Shown here: piece by piece, positions 1 to 11,683 of the stretch
How positions within the stretch are numbered: the stretch's first letter is position 1
Layout: each line of letters opens with the position of its first letter
Source of the DNA: Microbulbifer agarilyticus
GTDB lineage: Bacteria > Pseudomonadota > Gammaproteobacteria > Pseudomonadales > Cellvibrionaceae
NCBI RefSeq assembly: GCF_019800665.1
Contig: NZ_JAHVKO010000004.1
Span: forward strand, 248,001-312,000
Length of the DNA: 64,000 nucleotides
Direction of reading: 5' to 3'
Program-made: the position numbers and the translations under genes
The notes under the pieces: generated by a model
Told to the model about the DNA's origin: nothing
Databases searched by the model: none
The model's input: the letters and a program-made list of their open reading frames with translations, nothing else

Positions 1-1
1 G

Positions 2-268
2 ATCTCCGCCAAGTACGCCGGTTACATCGATCGCCAGCGCGACGAAATTGAACGCCTGCAGGCGTACGAGGACACCCCGCTACCCGTGGATTTCGACTAT
101 GGCGCGGTATCCGGCCTCTCCAACGAGGTGGTGCAGAAGCTAACAGATGCGCGCCCCGACACCCTGGCGCGGGCCAGCCGCGTACCGGGCGTGACGCCGG
201 CAGCGGTTTCGCTGTTGTTGATCCAGCTGAAGAAACGCGGACTGTTGACCCGCAAGAAGGCGGTTTGA
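2..268 (+). CDS. mnmG: MnmG (GidA), tRNA uridine-5-carboxymethylaminomethyl modification enzyme, C-terminal fragment
   Basis: The reading frame is open from base 2 and encodes only the last 88 or so residues; the start lies outside the window. The visible part is the helical C-terminal domain of MnmG ([17 protein letters not shown] near its beginning, then GLSNEV and the [14 protein letters not shown] segment). In the family this domain binds tRNA and the partner MnmE, and the complex modifies wobble uridine U34. The stop at 266-268 abuts rsmG, the usual mnmG-rsmG order near oriC. Identification rests on the conserved C-terminal motifs and the neighbour. Confidence 0.93.
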   Translation: MSAKYAGYIDRQRDEIERLQAYEDTPLPVDFDYGAVSGLSNEVVQKLTDARPDTLARASRVPGVTPAAVSLLLIQLKKRGLLTRKKAV

Positions 269-269
269 G

Positions 270-917
270 GTGATGGAGCAGTTTCGACCCCGCCTGCAGC
301 AGGCGGCAGATCAGTTACAGCTGGATTTGACCGGTGAACAGCAGGACAAATTGCTGGCCTACCTCGACCTGTTTGCGCGCTGGAATGCCGCTTACAACCT
401 GTCCGCAGTGCGCGACCCGGCGGAGATGCTGGAGCGCCATATCATCGACAGTCTGAGTGTGGTGAACCTGTGTGGTACCAGTCCCGCAGACCAGACCCCG
501 CTGATCGATGTCGGCTCAGGTGGTGGCCTGCCCGGTATCCCGCTGGCGATCATCCACCCCGAGCGCCCCATCAGCCTGCTCGACAGCAATGGCAAAAAGT
601 CGCGCTTTCAGTTTCAGGTGGCCAGCCAGCTCAAGCTCGCCAACATCAACGTGGTGAACCAGCGGGTGGAGGCCTACCAGCCGGAAAACCTCTACTCTGG
701 CGTGGTTTCCAGGGCGTTTGCCTCCCTGCAGGATATGGTGCAGGGAAGTGAGCACTTGCTCGCCGCGGGCGGCCGCTTTTATGCGATGAAGGGCAAGATC
801 CCCGAAGATGAGTTGAGCGCATTGCCAAAAGGCATTAAGGTCGAACAGATGCACCCATTGCGAGTACCGGGGTGCGACGCCGAGCGCCACCTGATCGTCC
901 TTGTTCGCGAGGACTGA
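270..917 (+). CDS. rsmG: 16S rRNA (guanine-N7) methyltransferase RsmG
   Basis: A SAM-dependent methyltransferase of about 215 residues, normal for RsmG (GidB), which methylates G527 of 16S rRNA. The SAM-binding loop DVGSGGGLPG lies at residues 80-89, preceded by the family signature ERHIIDSL at 55-62. Two starts are possible: GTG at 270, nine bases after AAGAAGG, or ATG at 273; the difference is one residue. It begins one base after the mnmG stop, so translation is probably coupled. Loss of this gene gives low-level streptomycin resistance in known species. Confidence 0.95.
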   Translation: MMEQFRPRLQQAADQLQLDLTGEQQDKLLAYLDLFARWNAAYNLSAVRDPAEMLERHIIDSLSVVNLCGTSPADQTPLIDVGSGGGLPGIPLAIIHPERPISLLDSNGKKSRFQFQVASQLKLANINVVNQRVEAYQPENLYSGVVSRAFASLQDMVQGSEHLLAAGGRFYAMKGKIPEDELSALPKGIKVEQMHPLRVPGCDAERHLIVLVRED

Positions 918-1101
918 ACCGCCAGCTCTGGCAATCCACTCCAATGCCGGGGTGGAACAAAAACAACTGAGATTAATACCAGTGCACCGGGCTGATGTTC
1001 GCGGGTGCGCTTTTGCTGCCGCGCCTCCCGGTCAAACCGGCCTAGCGGCGAGCCCGGGACGCAAGAGGAACTGCGTCAACGGGACCAACAGGACCAGAAC
1101 C

Positions 1102-1920
1102 TTGAGCAAAATTTTTGCGGTAGCTAACCAGAAGGGCGGAGTCGGCAAGACCACAACCTGCGTTAACCTGTCCGCGTCACTTGTTGCCAACAAGCGACGC
1201 GTATTGCTGATTGACCTGGACCCCCAGGGCAACGCCACTATGGGCAGCGGCATCGACAAGAGCGAGTTGCAGCTGTCGAGCTACGACGTGCTGGCCAGCC
1301 TGCTGCCGCCGCGCAAGGCGATCGTGACAACCGCCAGTGGTTACGACCTGATGCCGGCGAACATAGACCTGTCCGCGGCGGAAGTGGAATTGCTGGAGAT
1401 GGATGGCCGCGAATCCCGCCTGCGCCAGGCGCTCGTGCAGGTCGCTGATGATTACGACTACATCATCATCGATTGTCCGCCGTCGCTGAACATGCTCACC
1501 GTAAACGCTCTATGTGCCGCCGGCGGTGTATTGATCCCGATGCAGTGCGAATACTACGCGCTGGAAGGGCTGTCCTCACTGATCGACACCATTACCCAGG
1601 TCCAGCAGGCCGCCAACCCGAGCCTGAAGATCGAAGGTATCCTGCGCACCATGTACGACCCGCGTAACAGCCTGACCAGTGATGTGTCCGAGCAGTTGAG
1701 TGAGTATTTCGGTGAGCGCCTGTACCGCACCTGCATTCCGCGCAATGTGCGTCTCGCAGAAGCGCCGAGTTTTGGCAAGCCCGCGCTCGACTATGACCGC
1801 AGCTCCAAAGGTGCCATCGCCTACCTCGCCCTCGCCGGTGAGATTACCCGCCGCGACACCGCGGCAAACCAGAATAGCAACCAGAACAGTGGACCACGCC
1901 CGGTAGCGGAAGCGGTTTAA
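1102..1920 (+). CDS. parA: Chromosome-partitioning ATPase ParA (Soj family)
   Basis: A 272-residue P-loop ATPase of the Walker-type ParA/MinD family. The deviant Walker A KGGVGKTTT is at residues 11-19, Walker A' is DLDPQGNAT, and IIDCPPSL is the Walker B region. I chose the TTG at 1102 because it gives MSKIFAVANQKGG, the normal N-terminus; the longer frame from 901 would overlap rsmG and add a non-conserved, low-complexity extension. ParA moves ParB-parS complexes over the nucleoid. parB follows after 18 bases. The 184-base gap before it shows no clear promoter. Confidence 0.93.
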   Translation: MSKIFAVANQKGGVGKTTTCVNLSASLVANKRRVLLIDLDPQGNATMGSGIDKSELQLSSYDVLASLLPPRKAIVTTASGYDLMPANIDLSAAEVELLEMDGRESRLRQALVQVADDYDYIIIDCPPSLNMLTVNALCAAGGVLIPMQCEYYALEGLSSLIDTITQVQQAANPSLKIEGILRTMYDPRNSLTSDVSEQLSEYFGERLYRTCIPRNVRLAEAPSFGKPALDYDRSSKGAIAYLALAGEITRRDTAANQNSNQNSGPRPVAEAV

Positions 1921-1938
1921 GACTGAGGTAACAAACCT

Positions 1939-2847
1939 ATGGCCGCGAAACGCAAGGGCCTCGGGAAAGGGCTTTCCCATCTGATCAGCAACAATGCCAG
2001 CGAAGCCATCGCCGTGGCCACTGGCGAGCGCAACGGCGATGTCGCCGAGCGTGTGGATGGCGAGCTCAAAGAGTTACCCATTGAATTCCTACAGCGCGGC
2101 CGCTACCAGCCGCGCCGCGACTTCCCGCAGGAGTCCCTGCAAGAACTGGCCGACTCCATCCGCGCCCAGGGCATTATGCAGCCCATCGTGGTACGCCCTG
2201 TCGGTGAGCGCAAATACGAGATCATCGCCGGTGAGCGCCGCTGGCGCGCGGCCCAGCTCGCCGAGTTGGATAAAGTTCCCGCCCTGGTTCGCGAAGTGGC
2301 CGACGAAGCCGCTATCGCTATGGCGCTGATCGAGAATATCCAGCGCGAAGACCTGAATCCGGTTGAAGAGGCGGTGGCCCTCAAGCGCCTGCAGGATGAA
2401 TTCGAGCTCACCCAGCAGCAGGTGGCCGAGGCCGTGGGTAAATCCCGCACCGCGGTGACCAACCTGCTGCGCCTGTTGAGCCTCACCGACGAGGTGCGCA
2501 CCTTCCTCGAGCGCGGCGATATCGAAACCGGTCACGCCAAGGCGCTGCTCGGCCTCGCCGGTGAAGACCAGAAAGCCACTGCCCGCCAGGTGGTCGACCG
2601 CGGTTTGACTGTGCGCCAGACCGAGGCGCTGGTACGCAACGTCCAGGCCCAGGCGGGCAAGCCGAAACCGAAGAAAGCCCCCGTGGACCCCAATATTCGC
2701 CGTCTGAGTGAAAAGCTGGCAGAAAAAATTGGTGTTCCGGTGTCGATCGATCACGGCGAAAAAGGTGCCGGCAAGCTGGTACTCAAGTACACCAGCCTGG
2801 ATGAGCTGGACGGCATTTTGGCCCACCTGGGCTACAGCGAAGACTGA
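1939..2847 (+). CDS. parB: Chromosome-partitioning protein ParB (CTP-dependent DNA clamp)
   Basis: A 302-residue ParB/Spo0J protein. The N-terminal CTP-binding domain shows GRYQPRR (54-60), GERRWRA (98-104) and ENIQREDL (132-139). A helix-turn-helix follows (LTQQQVAEAVGKSRTAVTNLL, about 157-178), then a linker and a C-terminal dimerisation domain. The RBS GAGG lies 11 bases before the ATG. It forms an operon with parA. No convincing parS site was found in the window, so its loading site is probably elsewhere near the origin. Confidence 0.95.
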   Translation: MAAKRKGLGKGLSHLISNNASEAIAVATGERNGDVAERVDGELKELPIEFLQRGRYQPRRDFPQESLQELADSIRAQGIMQPIVVRPVGERKYEIIAGERRWRAAQLAELDKVPALVREVADEAAIAMALIENIQREDLNPVEEAVALKRLQDEFELTQQQVAEAVGKSRTAVTNLLRLLSLTDEVRTFLERGDIETGHAKALLGLAGEDQKATARQVVDRGLTVRQTEALVRNVQAQAGKPKPKKAPVDPNIRRLSEKLAEKIGVPVSIDHGEKGAGKLVLKYTSLDELDGILAHLGYSED

Positions 2848-2871
2848 GTCTCTTACAGTCGTAATGCTCTG

Positions 2872-2895
2872 GAAACGTTACTATTGCAACGTTTC
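2872..2895. repeat. Inverted repeat GAAACGTT / AACGTTTC downstream of parB
   Basis: GAAACGTT (2872-2879) and AACGTTTC (2888-2895) are perfect 8-base inverted repeats with an 8-base spacer, 25 bases after the parB stop. The shape is that of a dimeric repressor site or small hairpin. No known regulator is assigned. Confidence 0.5.
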
Positions 2896-2903
2896 TGTAA
2901 AAA

Positions 2904-2935
2904 ATGCGCCAAAACAGTGCGGTGTTTTGGCGCAT
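2904..2935 (-). terminator. 13-bp hairpin between parB and atpI with its U-tract on the minus strand
   Basis: ATGCGCCAAAACA (2904-2916) pairs perfectly with TGTTTTGGCGCAT (2923-2935) across a 6-base loop. Six A residues precede it on the plus strand, so the run of U follows the stem only when the minus strand is transcribed. For parB mRNA it can act as a 3' stabilising stem but lacks the U-run. It separates the par and atp transcription units. Confidence 0.6.
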
Positions 2936-2982
2936 GCTTCCCTGCCCGCTGGCACCTCTGCCGCCAAATAACTCCTCGATTT

Positions 2983-2994
2983 GTAAGTACTTAC
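2983..2994. repeat. Palindrome GTAAGTACTTAC in the atp upstream region
   Basis: A perfect 12-base palindrome about 60 bases upstream of the predicted atp -35 box. A near copy, GTGAGTACTTAC, occurs at 41045-41056 upstream of the sulfotransferase-like gene. It resembles a TetR-type half-site pair, but no regulator is known. Confidence 0.35.
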
Positions 2995-3054
2995 TATCAC
3001 CGAAATAGGTGGTAAACGACCGCGAAAGCCATACCATCTGGCGAGATTTGCTAG

Positions 3055-3083
3055 TTGAATCGACAGCCTCGTTCCTCCATAAT
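3055..3083 (+). promoter_or_regulatory. Predicted sigma-70 promoter of the ATP synthase operon
   Basis: TTGAAT (3055-3060), a 17-base spacer and CATAAT (3078-3083) form a good sigma-70 promoter. Transcription would start near 3090, giving a leader of about 48 bases before atpI. It is the best match in the parB-atpI gap of 290 bases. Confidence 0.65.
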
Positions 3084-3088
3084 TCGCA

Positions 3089-3105
3089 CGCCCAATTTTT
3101 GGGCG
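3089..3105 (+). promoter_or_regulatory. Hairpin at the predicted 5' end of the atp mRNA
   Basis: CGCCCAA (3089-3095) and TTGGGCG (3099-3105) form a 7-bp stem with a 3-base loop at or next to the predicted transcription start. A 5'-terminal stem would protect the transcript from RNase E. The role is inferred. Confidence 0.45.
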
Positions 3106-3137
3106 GAAAAGAAAATTTGGCCGGCCTGTTCCCGCCT

Positions 3138-3530
3138 ATGCGTAATCCCCCAGTTGTACAGATTTCGCTGATCCAGCTAGCGGTTGTTTTGCTGGCTGTA
3201 GTGGCGCTCGAATTCACGCTGGGACGTGTCATCGCCCTTTCCGCCCTGCTTGGCGGCGCCCTGTGTGTGGTGCCCAATCTGTATTTTGGTTTGCGTGCCT
3301 TTGAGCTGTTAGGGCCGAACCGCGGCAAGATTCGCGGAGCGCGCGCCAGCCAGCGCGCGGTGGGAAGCTTCTACCGCGCCGAAACCGGCAAGTTTGTAAT
3401 GACCCTGGTGGGGTTTGCGCTGGTGTTTGCCAGCGTCAAAACGCTGAACCCCGCAGTGCTGTTTATCAGCTACGGCTTGTGCGTGATTTTGCAATGGATT
3501 CTCGTAGCCCGCCTGCATACCAAAGGTTAG
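3138..3530 (+). CDS. atpI: ATP synthase subunit I
   Basis: A 130-residue inner-membrane protein with four predicted hydrophobic segments (QISLIQLAVVLLAVVALEF, IALSALLGGALCVVPNLYF, FVMTLVGFALVFASV, AVLFISYGLCVILQWILVA). It has the position and size of AtpI, which helps assemble the c-ring or supplies magnesium. The ATG at 3138 gives the conserved N-terminus; the frame is open back to 3009, but that stretch covers the promoter. It is the first gene of the atp operon. Confidence 0.85.
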   Translation: MRNPPVVQISLIQLAVVLLAVVALEFTLGRVIALSALLGGALCVVPNLYFGLRAFELLGPNRGKIRGARASQRAVGSFYRAETGKFVMTLVGFALVFASVKTLNPAVLFISYGLCVILQWILVARLHTKG

Positions 3531-3641
3531 CGGGGGGCGGGGAGCCTCGAAGAGTGACTGCGCTTTTGCTCAGGGCCGACAACCAAGGCCGCGCAGGTTC
3601 GGGGTTCCACGAAACAGATTTTTCATCTTAAAACGTGTTGA

Positions 3642-4589
<948 letters not shown>

Positions 4590-4606
4590 GGTCGTGCCAG
4601 CTGTAA

Positions 4607-4930
<324 letters not shown>

Positions 4931-4984
4931 TCCATCGTTCCAATTGCCCTTTAATCCACTTTTGAAAGAGCAAGAGGTGTCGGT

Positions 4985-5455
4985 GTGAATATCAACCTGA
5001 CTCTGATCGGCCAGTCGATCACCTTTTTCGCCTTTGTATGGTTCTGCTGGAAATACGTCTGGCCGGCCCTGCTGGGTGTAATGCAAGAACGTGAGCAAAA
5101 AATTGCCACCGGTCTGCAAGAAGCCGAGCGCGCAGAAAAAGATCTTGAGCTGGCCCAGCGCAAAGCGGCCGAGCAACTGAAAGAAGCCAAAGCCCAAGCG
5201 GCCGAAATCATCGATGGTGCCAACAAGCGCGCCAACCAAATCGTTGATGAAGCCAAAGAGGCTGCACGCAGCGAAGGCGATCGCCTGAAAGCTGCCGCAC
5301 AGGCGGAAATCGAACAGGAAGTAAACCGCGCGAAGGAACAACTTCGTACCCGTGTTGCTGCCCTGTCTGTTGCCGGCGCAGAAAAAATCCTCTCAATCAA
5401 CATCGATGCCAAGGCACACGATGACATGATTGAGAAACTGGCAGCCGAGCTGTAA
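4985..5455 (+). CDS. atpF: F1Fo ATP synthase subunit b
   Basis: A 156-residue peripheral-stalk subunit. One N-terminal membrane helix ([18 protein letters not shown]) leads into a long charged amphipathic helix rich in Ala, Glu and Lys (residues 35-130) that forms the dimeric stator. It starts with GTG at 4985, preceded by AAGAGGTG. Length matches E. coli AtpF. It lies between atpE and atpH in the standard order. Confidence 0.95.
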   Translation: MNINLTLIGQSITFFAFVWFCWKYVWPALLGVMQEREQKIATGLQEAERAEKDLELAQRKAAEQLKEAKAQAAEIIDGANKRANQIVDEAKEAARSEGDRLKAAAQAEIEQEVNRAKEQLRTRVAALSVAGAEKILSINIDAKAHDDMIEKLAAEL

Positions 5456-5466
5456 GCGAGGAACCC

Positions 5467-6000
5467 ATGGCGGAACTCAGCACTCTGGCCCGGCCATACG
5501 CTAAAGCGGCATTTGCCCACGCCCAGGAAGCCTCCGACCTCAGCGGTTGGAGCGCGGCGTTGGTAACCGCAGCGGCGGTCAGCCAGAACGAAAAAATTGG
5601 CGAGCTGCTGGATAACCCGCAGTTGACCAGTGAAGTGCGCGCGGAAAAATTCCTGTCTGTATGTGGCGATTACGATGCCGCCATGCAGAACTTCATCAAG
5701 CTGCTGGCGGAAAACCACCGCCTGCCGCTGCTGCCGGAAATTTCCGAACTGTTCGAAGACCTGAAGGCCCAGGCAGAAGCCACTCTCGAAGTGGAAGTTA
5801 TCTCTGCCCGCCCGCTCAGCGACGAACAGTCCCAGCGCCTCACCCAGGCACTCAGCAAGAAGTTTGCCCGCGAGGTGCACCTGCACAGCGCGGTCGACGA
5901 AAGTCTGCTGGGCGGCGCGATTATTCGCGCTGGTGACACGGTGATCGATGGCACCGTGCGCGGCCGACTGGCCAAACTCGCCGAGGCGATGAACTCCTAA
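5467..6000 (+). CDS. atpH: F1Fo ATP synthase subunit delta
   Basis: A 177-residue delta subunit that joins the b-subunit stalk to the top of the alpha3beta3 hexamer. The N-terminus [16 protein letters not shown] is the family signature, and the C-terminus has the conserved [28 protein letters not shown] precedes the ATG, 11 bases after the atpF stop. Confidence 0.95.
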   Translation: MAELSTLARPYAKAAFAHAQEASDLSGWSAALVTAAAVSQNEKIGELLDNPQLTSEVRAEKFLSVCGDYDAAMQNFIKLLAENHRLPLLPEISELFEDLKAQAEATLEVEVISARPLSDEQSQRLTQALSKKFAREVHLHSAVDESLLGGAIIRAGDTVIDGTVRGRLAKLAEAMNS

Positions 6001-6006
6001 ATTACC

Positions 6007-6033
6007 TTCCCGGTGGGCAGCCCTGCCGGGGAA
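6007..6033 (+). promoter_or_regulatory. Intercistronic hairpin between atpH and atpA
   Basis: TTCCCGG (6007-6013) can pair with CC-GGGGAA (6026-6033, one bulged G), and a smaller GGGC/GCCC pairing lies inside. There is no U-run, so it is not a normal terminator; it may slow or direct mRNA decay. It is weaker than the atpA-atpG hairpin. Confidence 0.4.
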
Positions 6034-6047
6034 TCGAGGAACAGAGC

Positions 6048-7592
6048 ATGCAGCAACTGAATCCCTCTGAGATCAGTGAAATTATCAAGAGCCGCATCGA
6101 CAATCTCGATGTGAGCACTGAAGCCCAGAATGAGGGCACAATTGTTTCCGTATCCGACGGTATCATCCGCATCCACGGCCTGGCCGACGTGATGTACGGT
6201 GAGATGATCGAGTTCGAAGGCGGTGTTACCGGTATGGCACTGAACCTGGAGCGCGACTCCGTTGGTGCCATCGTACTGGGCGACTACAAATCTCTGGCGG
6301 AAGGCCAGAAGTGTCGTTGTACTGGCCGCATCCTGGAAGCCCCGGTTGGTCCGGAGCTGCTGGGTCGTGTGGTTGACGCCCTGGGTAACCCGATCGACGG
6401 TAAAGGTCCGCTGAACAACAAGCTGACCGACGCTGTTGAGAAAGTAGCACCTGGCGTAATTGCCCGTCAGTCCGTTGATCAGCCGGTACAGACCGGTCTG
6501 AAAGCGGTAGACACCATGATCCCGATCGGTCGTGGCCAGCGTGAGCTGATCATTGGCGACCGTCAGATCGGTAAAACTGCGGTTGCGATCGATGCGATCA
6601 TCAACCAGAAAGGCACCGGCATTAAGTGTATCTACGTTGCCGTAGGCCAGAAGCAGTCTTCTATTGCAAACGTTGTGCGCAAGCTCGAAGAGCACGGCGC
6701 AATGGACCACACCATCGTTGTTGCTGCCGGCGCCGCCGACCCAGCTGCGATGCAGTTCCTGGCTCCATACGTTGGCTGCACCATGGGTGAGTACTTCCGC
6801 GACCGCGGTGAAGACGCCCTGATCATTTACGATGACCTGACCAAGCAGGCTTGGGCCTACCGTCAGATCTCCCTGCTGCTGAAGCGTCCTCCGGGCCGTG
6901 AAGCATACCCGGGTGACGTTTTCTACTTGCACTCCCGTCTGCTGGAGCGCGCTGCTCGCGTAAACGCTGAGTACGTAGAGAAGTTCACCAACGGTGAAGT
7001 GAAAGGCAAAACCGGCTCCCTGACCGCACTGCCAATCATTGAAACCCAGGCGGGTGACGTTTCCGCGTTCGTACCGACCAACGTAATCTCCATTACCGAC
7101 GGTCAGATCTTCCTGGAAACCGACCTGTTCAACTCCGGTGTACGTCCGGCGATCAACCCGGGTATCTCCGTATCCCGTGTTGGTGGTTCCGCACAGACCA
7201 AGGTGATCAAGAAGCTTTCCGGTGGTATCCGTACCGCACTGGCGCAGTACCGCGAACTCGCGGCCTTCTCCCAGTTCGCTTCTGACCTGGACGAAGCCAC
7301 CAAGGCCCAGCTGGACCACGGTGAGCGCGTTACCGAACTGATGAAGCAGAAGCAGTACTCCCCGATGTCCATCGCGGACATGGCGGTATCTGTTTACGCT
7401 GCCGACAAAGGCTTCCTGAACGACGTAGAAGTCAACAAGGTGCTGGACTTTGAATCCGCCCTGCTCGCTTACATGAACAGCGAACACGCAGAGCTGATGG
7501 CAAAAGTGAACAGCACCGGTGACTACAACGGCGAAATCGACGCTGCCTTCAAGGCCGCTATCGAGAAATTCGTCGCTACCGGTAGCTGGTAA
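6048..7592 (+). CDS. atpA: F1Fo ATP synthase subunit alpha
   Basis: A 514-residue non-catalytic nucleotide-binding subunit of F1. Walker [10 protein letters not shown] is at residues 170-178, and the alpha signature [14 protein letters not shown] is near 365-378. Length and sequence are close to E. coli AtpA. GAGGAACAGAGC precedes the ATG. A long minus-strand frame across this gene (5997-7646) only reflects codon bias. Confidence 0.98.
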   Translation: MQQLNPSEISEIIKSRIDNLDVSTEAQNEGTIVSVSDGIIRIHGLADVMYGEMIEFEGGVTGMALNLERDSVGAIVLGDYKSLAEGQKCRCTGRILEAPVGPELLGRVVDALGNPIDGKGPLNNKLTDAVEKVAPGVIARQSVDQPVQTGLKAVDTMIPIGRGQRELIIGDRQIGKTAVAIDAIINQKGTGIKCIYVAVGQKQSSIANVVRKLEEHGAMDHTIVVAAGAADPAAMQFLAPYVGCTMGEYFRDRGEDALIIYDDLTKQAWAYRQISLLLKRPPGREAYPGDVFYLHSRLLERAARVNAEYVEKFTNGEVKGKTGSLTALPIIETQAGDVSAFVPTNVISITDGQIFLETDLFNSGVRPAINPGISVSRVGGSAQTKVIKKLSGGIRTALAQYRELAAFSQFASDLDEATKAQLDHGERVTELMKQKQYSPMSIADMAVSVYAADKGFLNDVEVNKVLDFESALLAYMNSEHAELMAKVNSTGDYNGEIDAAFKAAIEKFVATGSW

Positions 7593-7597
7593 TCCGC

Positions 7598-7630
7598 TTT
7601 CGCCCTGCACTCTCTGAGTACAGGGCGAAA
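7598..7630 (+). promoter_or_regulatory. Intercistronic hairpin between atpA and atpG
   Basis: TTTCGCCCTG (7598-7607) and CAGGGCGAAA (7621-7630) form a perfect 10-bp stem with a 13-base loop, five bases after the atpA stop. With no U-run it is more likely a 3'-protecting or processing structure than a terminator. Confidence 0.55.
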
Positions 7631-7657
7631 CAACGCGAGCGAACAAGGTAAAGCACT

Positions 7658-9954
<2,297 letters not shown>

Positions 9955-9966
9955 GGCACGCGCGTG

Positions 9967-9988
9967 AGGCCCGGTTTTCGCCGGGCCT
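9967..9988 (+). promoter_or_regulatory. Intercistronic hairpin between atpD and atpC
   Basis: AGGCCCGG (9967-9974) and CCGGGCCT (9981-9988) form an 8-bp GC-rich stem with a TTTTCG loop, 12 bases after the atpD stop. Only a short, mixed base run follows, so read-through into atpC is expected, perhaps at a reduced level. Confidence 0.5.
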
Positions 9989-10021
9989 TACAAGGCAAAC
10001 AGCTGAGAATGAGGTAGCCTT

Positions 10022-10441
10022 ATGGCTATGACTGTACATTGCGACATTGTTAGCGCAGAGGAATCCCTCTTCTCGGGTCTGGTGAAGATGGTGATTGTCA
10101 GCGGCGTCGAAGGGGAGCTCGGTATCTCCTACGGTCACGCGCAGCTGCTCACCCACCTCAAGCCCGGCCCGGTACGCATCATCAAAGACAATGGTGATGA
10201 AGAGGTGCTGTTCCTGAGCGGCGGCTATGCCGAAATCCAGCCGAACATGGTAACCATCCTGGCCGACATCGCCGAGCGCGATATCGACGAAGATGCAGCC
10301 AAAAAGGCACGCGAAGAGGCGGAACACGCCCTGCGCAGCGCCCCGGCGGATATCGACTACGCCCGCGTTTCCGCGCAACTCGCCGAAGCCGAAGCCCGTC
10401 TGCGCACCCTGCAGGCGATCCGCAAGGCAGCCGGCAAGTAA
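10022..10441 (+). CDS. atpC: F1Fo ATP synthase subunit epsilon
   Basis: A 139-residue epsilon subunit, the last gene of the operon. The N-terminal beta-sandwich (MTVHCDIVSAEESLFSG, then EGELGISYGHAQLLTHLKPG) is followed by a C-terminal helical hairpin rich in Ala, Glu and Arg that inhibits ATP hydrolysis in known enzymes. TGAGGTAGCC precedes the ATG. A strong terminator follows. Confidence 0.95.
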   Translation: MAMTVHCDIVSAEESLFSGLVKMVIVSGVEGELGISYGHAQLLTHLKPGPVRIIKDNGDEEVLFLSGGYAEIQPNMVTILADIAERDIDEDAAKKAREEAEHALRSAPADIDYARVSAQLAEAEARLRTLQAIRKAAGK

Positions 10442-10469
10442 CGCGCATCTGCTTCCTACAGCAGGTCTG

Positions 10470-10495
10470 AAAAAGCAGCTTCGGCTGCTTTTTTT
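10470..10495 (+). terminator. Rho-independent terminator of the atp operon
   Basis: AAAAAGCAGC (10470-10479), the stable tetraloop TTCG and GCTGC followed by seven T residues form a classic intrinsic terminator 29 bases after atpC. Confidence 0.92.
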
Positions 10496-10566
10496 GTGCC
10501 TGTCATTTCAATCCCGGCCAAGCCGCGTCATTATTTATCCAGTTAAATACCGGAATTGGAATCCAC

Positions 10567-11610
10567 ATGGTAAATGGAACGAAAAACGGTGCCCCACGTA
10601 TTGGCCTTGCCCTCGGCAGCGGTGCGGCAAAAGGCTTTGCTCATATAGGCGTGCTGCGCGCGCTGAAAGAAATGGGCATACGCCCGCACGTGATTGCCGG
10701 CACCTCCATGGGTGCATTTGTCGGTGCGGCCTATTCTGCCGGGCACCTGGATCGTCTCGAAGAGTGGGCGCGTCTGTTGGATAACTGGAAGGTGTTATCA
10801 CTGCTCGACATCAACTGGACGCTGAGCGGCGGGGTCATCGGTGGTATCAAGCCATTTCGCACCTTTTTCGAAGAGGTGGAATACAAGCAGATCGAGGAGT
10901 TGCCGGTTCCGTTCACCGCCATCGCCACCGATCTGCACAGCGGACAAGAAATCTGGCTGCAACAGGGCAATCTTCAGGAAGCAGTAAGCGCGTCCTGTTC
11001 AATTCCGGGCCTGCTATCCGCCAAGGATCTCTCCGGTCGTTGGCTGGTGGATGGCGCCGTGTCCAACCCGGTACCGGTGGATGTGTGTCGCGCCATGGGT
11101 GCAACCACGGTGATCGCTGTCGACGTTACCGAAGATGCGGCGCCGTTAATGGACCGTGAGCATGGGGAAGTGCGCAGTGTTATTAGCGCCGCGTCGCCTG
11201 AGGCCGATGAGCTCCTGCTGGAGGCAGAAAGTGAAGAAATTGAGCAGCGTGAATCCGGTGGTGGCGAACAGGAGAGTAGCTTTACCGAGGGGTTATCGCG
11301 GCTGGTGGAACAGGGGCGCGAACAATTGAATCACTTTCGTGGCAGTCGCGAAGGCAAAGCGAGCCCGCCGGGCATGTTCGATACTATGCGGCGGGCCATG
11401 GAGATTCTGGAGCGCCGGCACAAGCGCACCCGCATGATGGGCGCGCCACCGGACGTGCTGATCAGGCCCAAGGTAGGCGAGATCGGCGGCAATGAATACG
11501 CCCGCGCCGGCGAAGCTATTGAACTCGGCGAACAAGAAGTTCTGCGCCTGCGCACTTGGATCGAGGACACGGTGCGCCAGGATTGTGAGCAAACTGTCGT
11601 CGGTTCTTAG
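10567..11610 (+). CDS. Patatin-like phospholipase (RssA family)
   Basis: A 347-residue patatin-fold serine hydrolase with the Ser-Asp dyad: oxyanion region LGSGAAKGFAHIG (residues 16-28), nucleophile elbow GTSMG with Ser47, and DGA with Asp near residue 162. No signal peptide is seen, so it is probably cytoplasmic like E. coli RssA. Residues 205-240 form a Glu-rich, low-complexity stretch that breaks the fold and is unusual. The C-terminal 100 residues are helical and charged. The substrate is unknown. It stands alone after the atp terminator. Confidence 0.85.
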   Translation: MVNGTKNGAPRIGLALGSGAAKGFAHIGVLRALKEMGIRPHVIAGTSMGAFVGAAYSAGHLDRLEEWARLLDNWKVLSLLDINWTLSGGVIGGIKPFRTFFEEVEYKQIEELPVPFTAIATDLHSGQEIWLQQGNLQEAVSASCSIPGLLSAKDLSGRWLVDGAVSNPVPVDVCRAMGATTVIAVDVTEDAAPLMDREHGEVRSVISAASPEADELLLEAESEEIEQRESGGGEQESSFTEGLSRLVEQGREQLNHFRGSREGKASPPGMFDTMRRAMEILERRHKRTRMMGAPPDVLIRPKVGEIGGNEYARAGEAIELGEQEVLRLRTWIEDTVRQDCEQTVVGS

Positions 11611-11683
11611 GCTCATTGGCTGGATGACAGCAATTTCCGCGCTGGACTAACGTCCTGTCAAATGGGGTATGCAGAGGTAATAG

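Noticed and set aside
901..1101. N-terminal extension of ParA from an ATG-like start at 901
   Set aside because: It overlaps rsmG, is not conserved in style, and the TTG at 1102 gives the exact family N-terminus.
3605..3618. parS-like sequence GTTCCACGAAAC upstream of atpB
   Set aside because: It resembles the two halves of a parS site but lacks the central GT, so the palindrome is broken. One degenerate match is not enough to call a ParB-loading site.
5997..7646. 549-codon open frame on the minus strand across atpA
   Set aside because: A mirror frame caused by strong codon bias in atpA; no RBS, motif or plausible product. The same applies to long antisense frames over atpD (8515-9789), the propeller gene (15495-16667, plus strand), pstC (52727-53956) and pstA (53943-55379).
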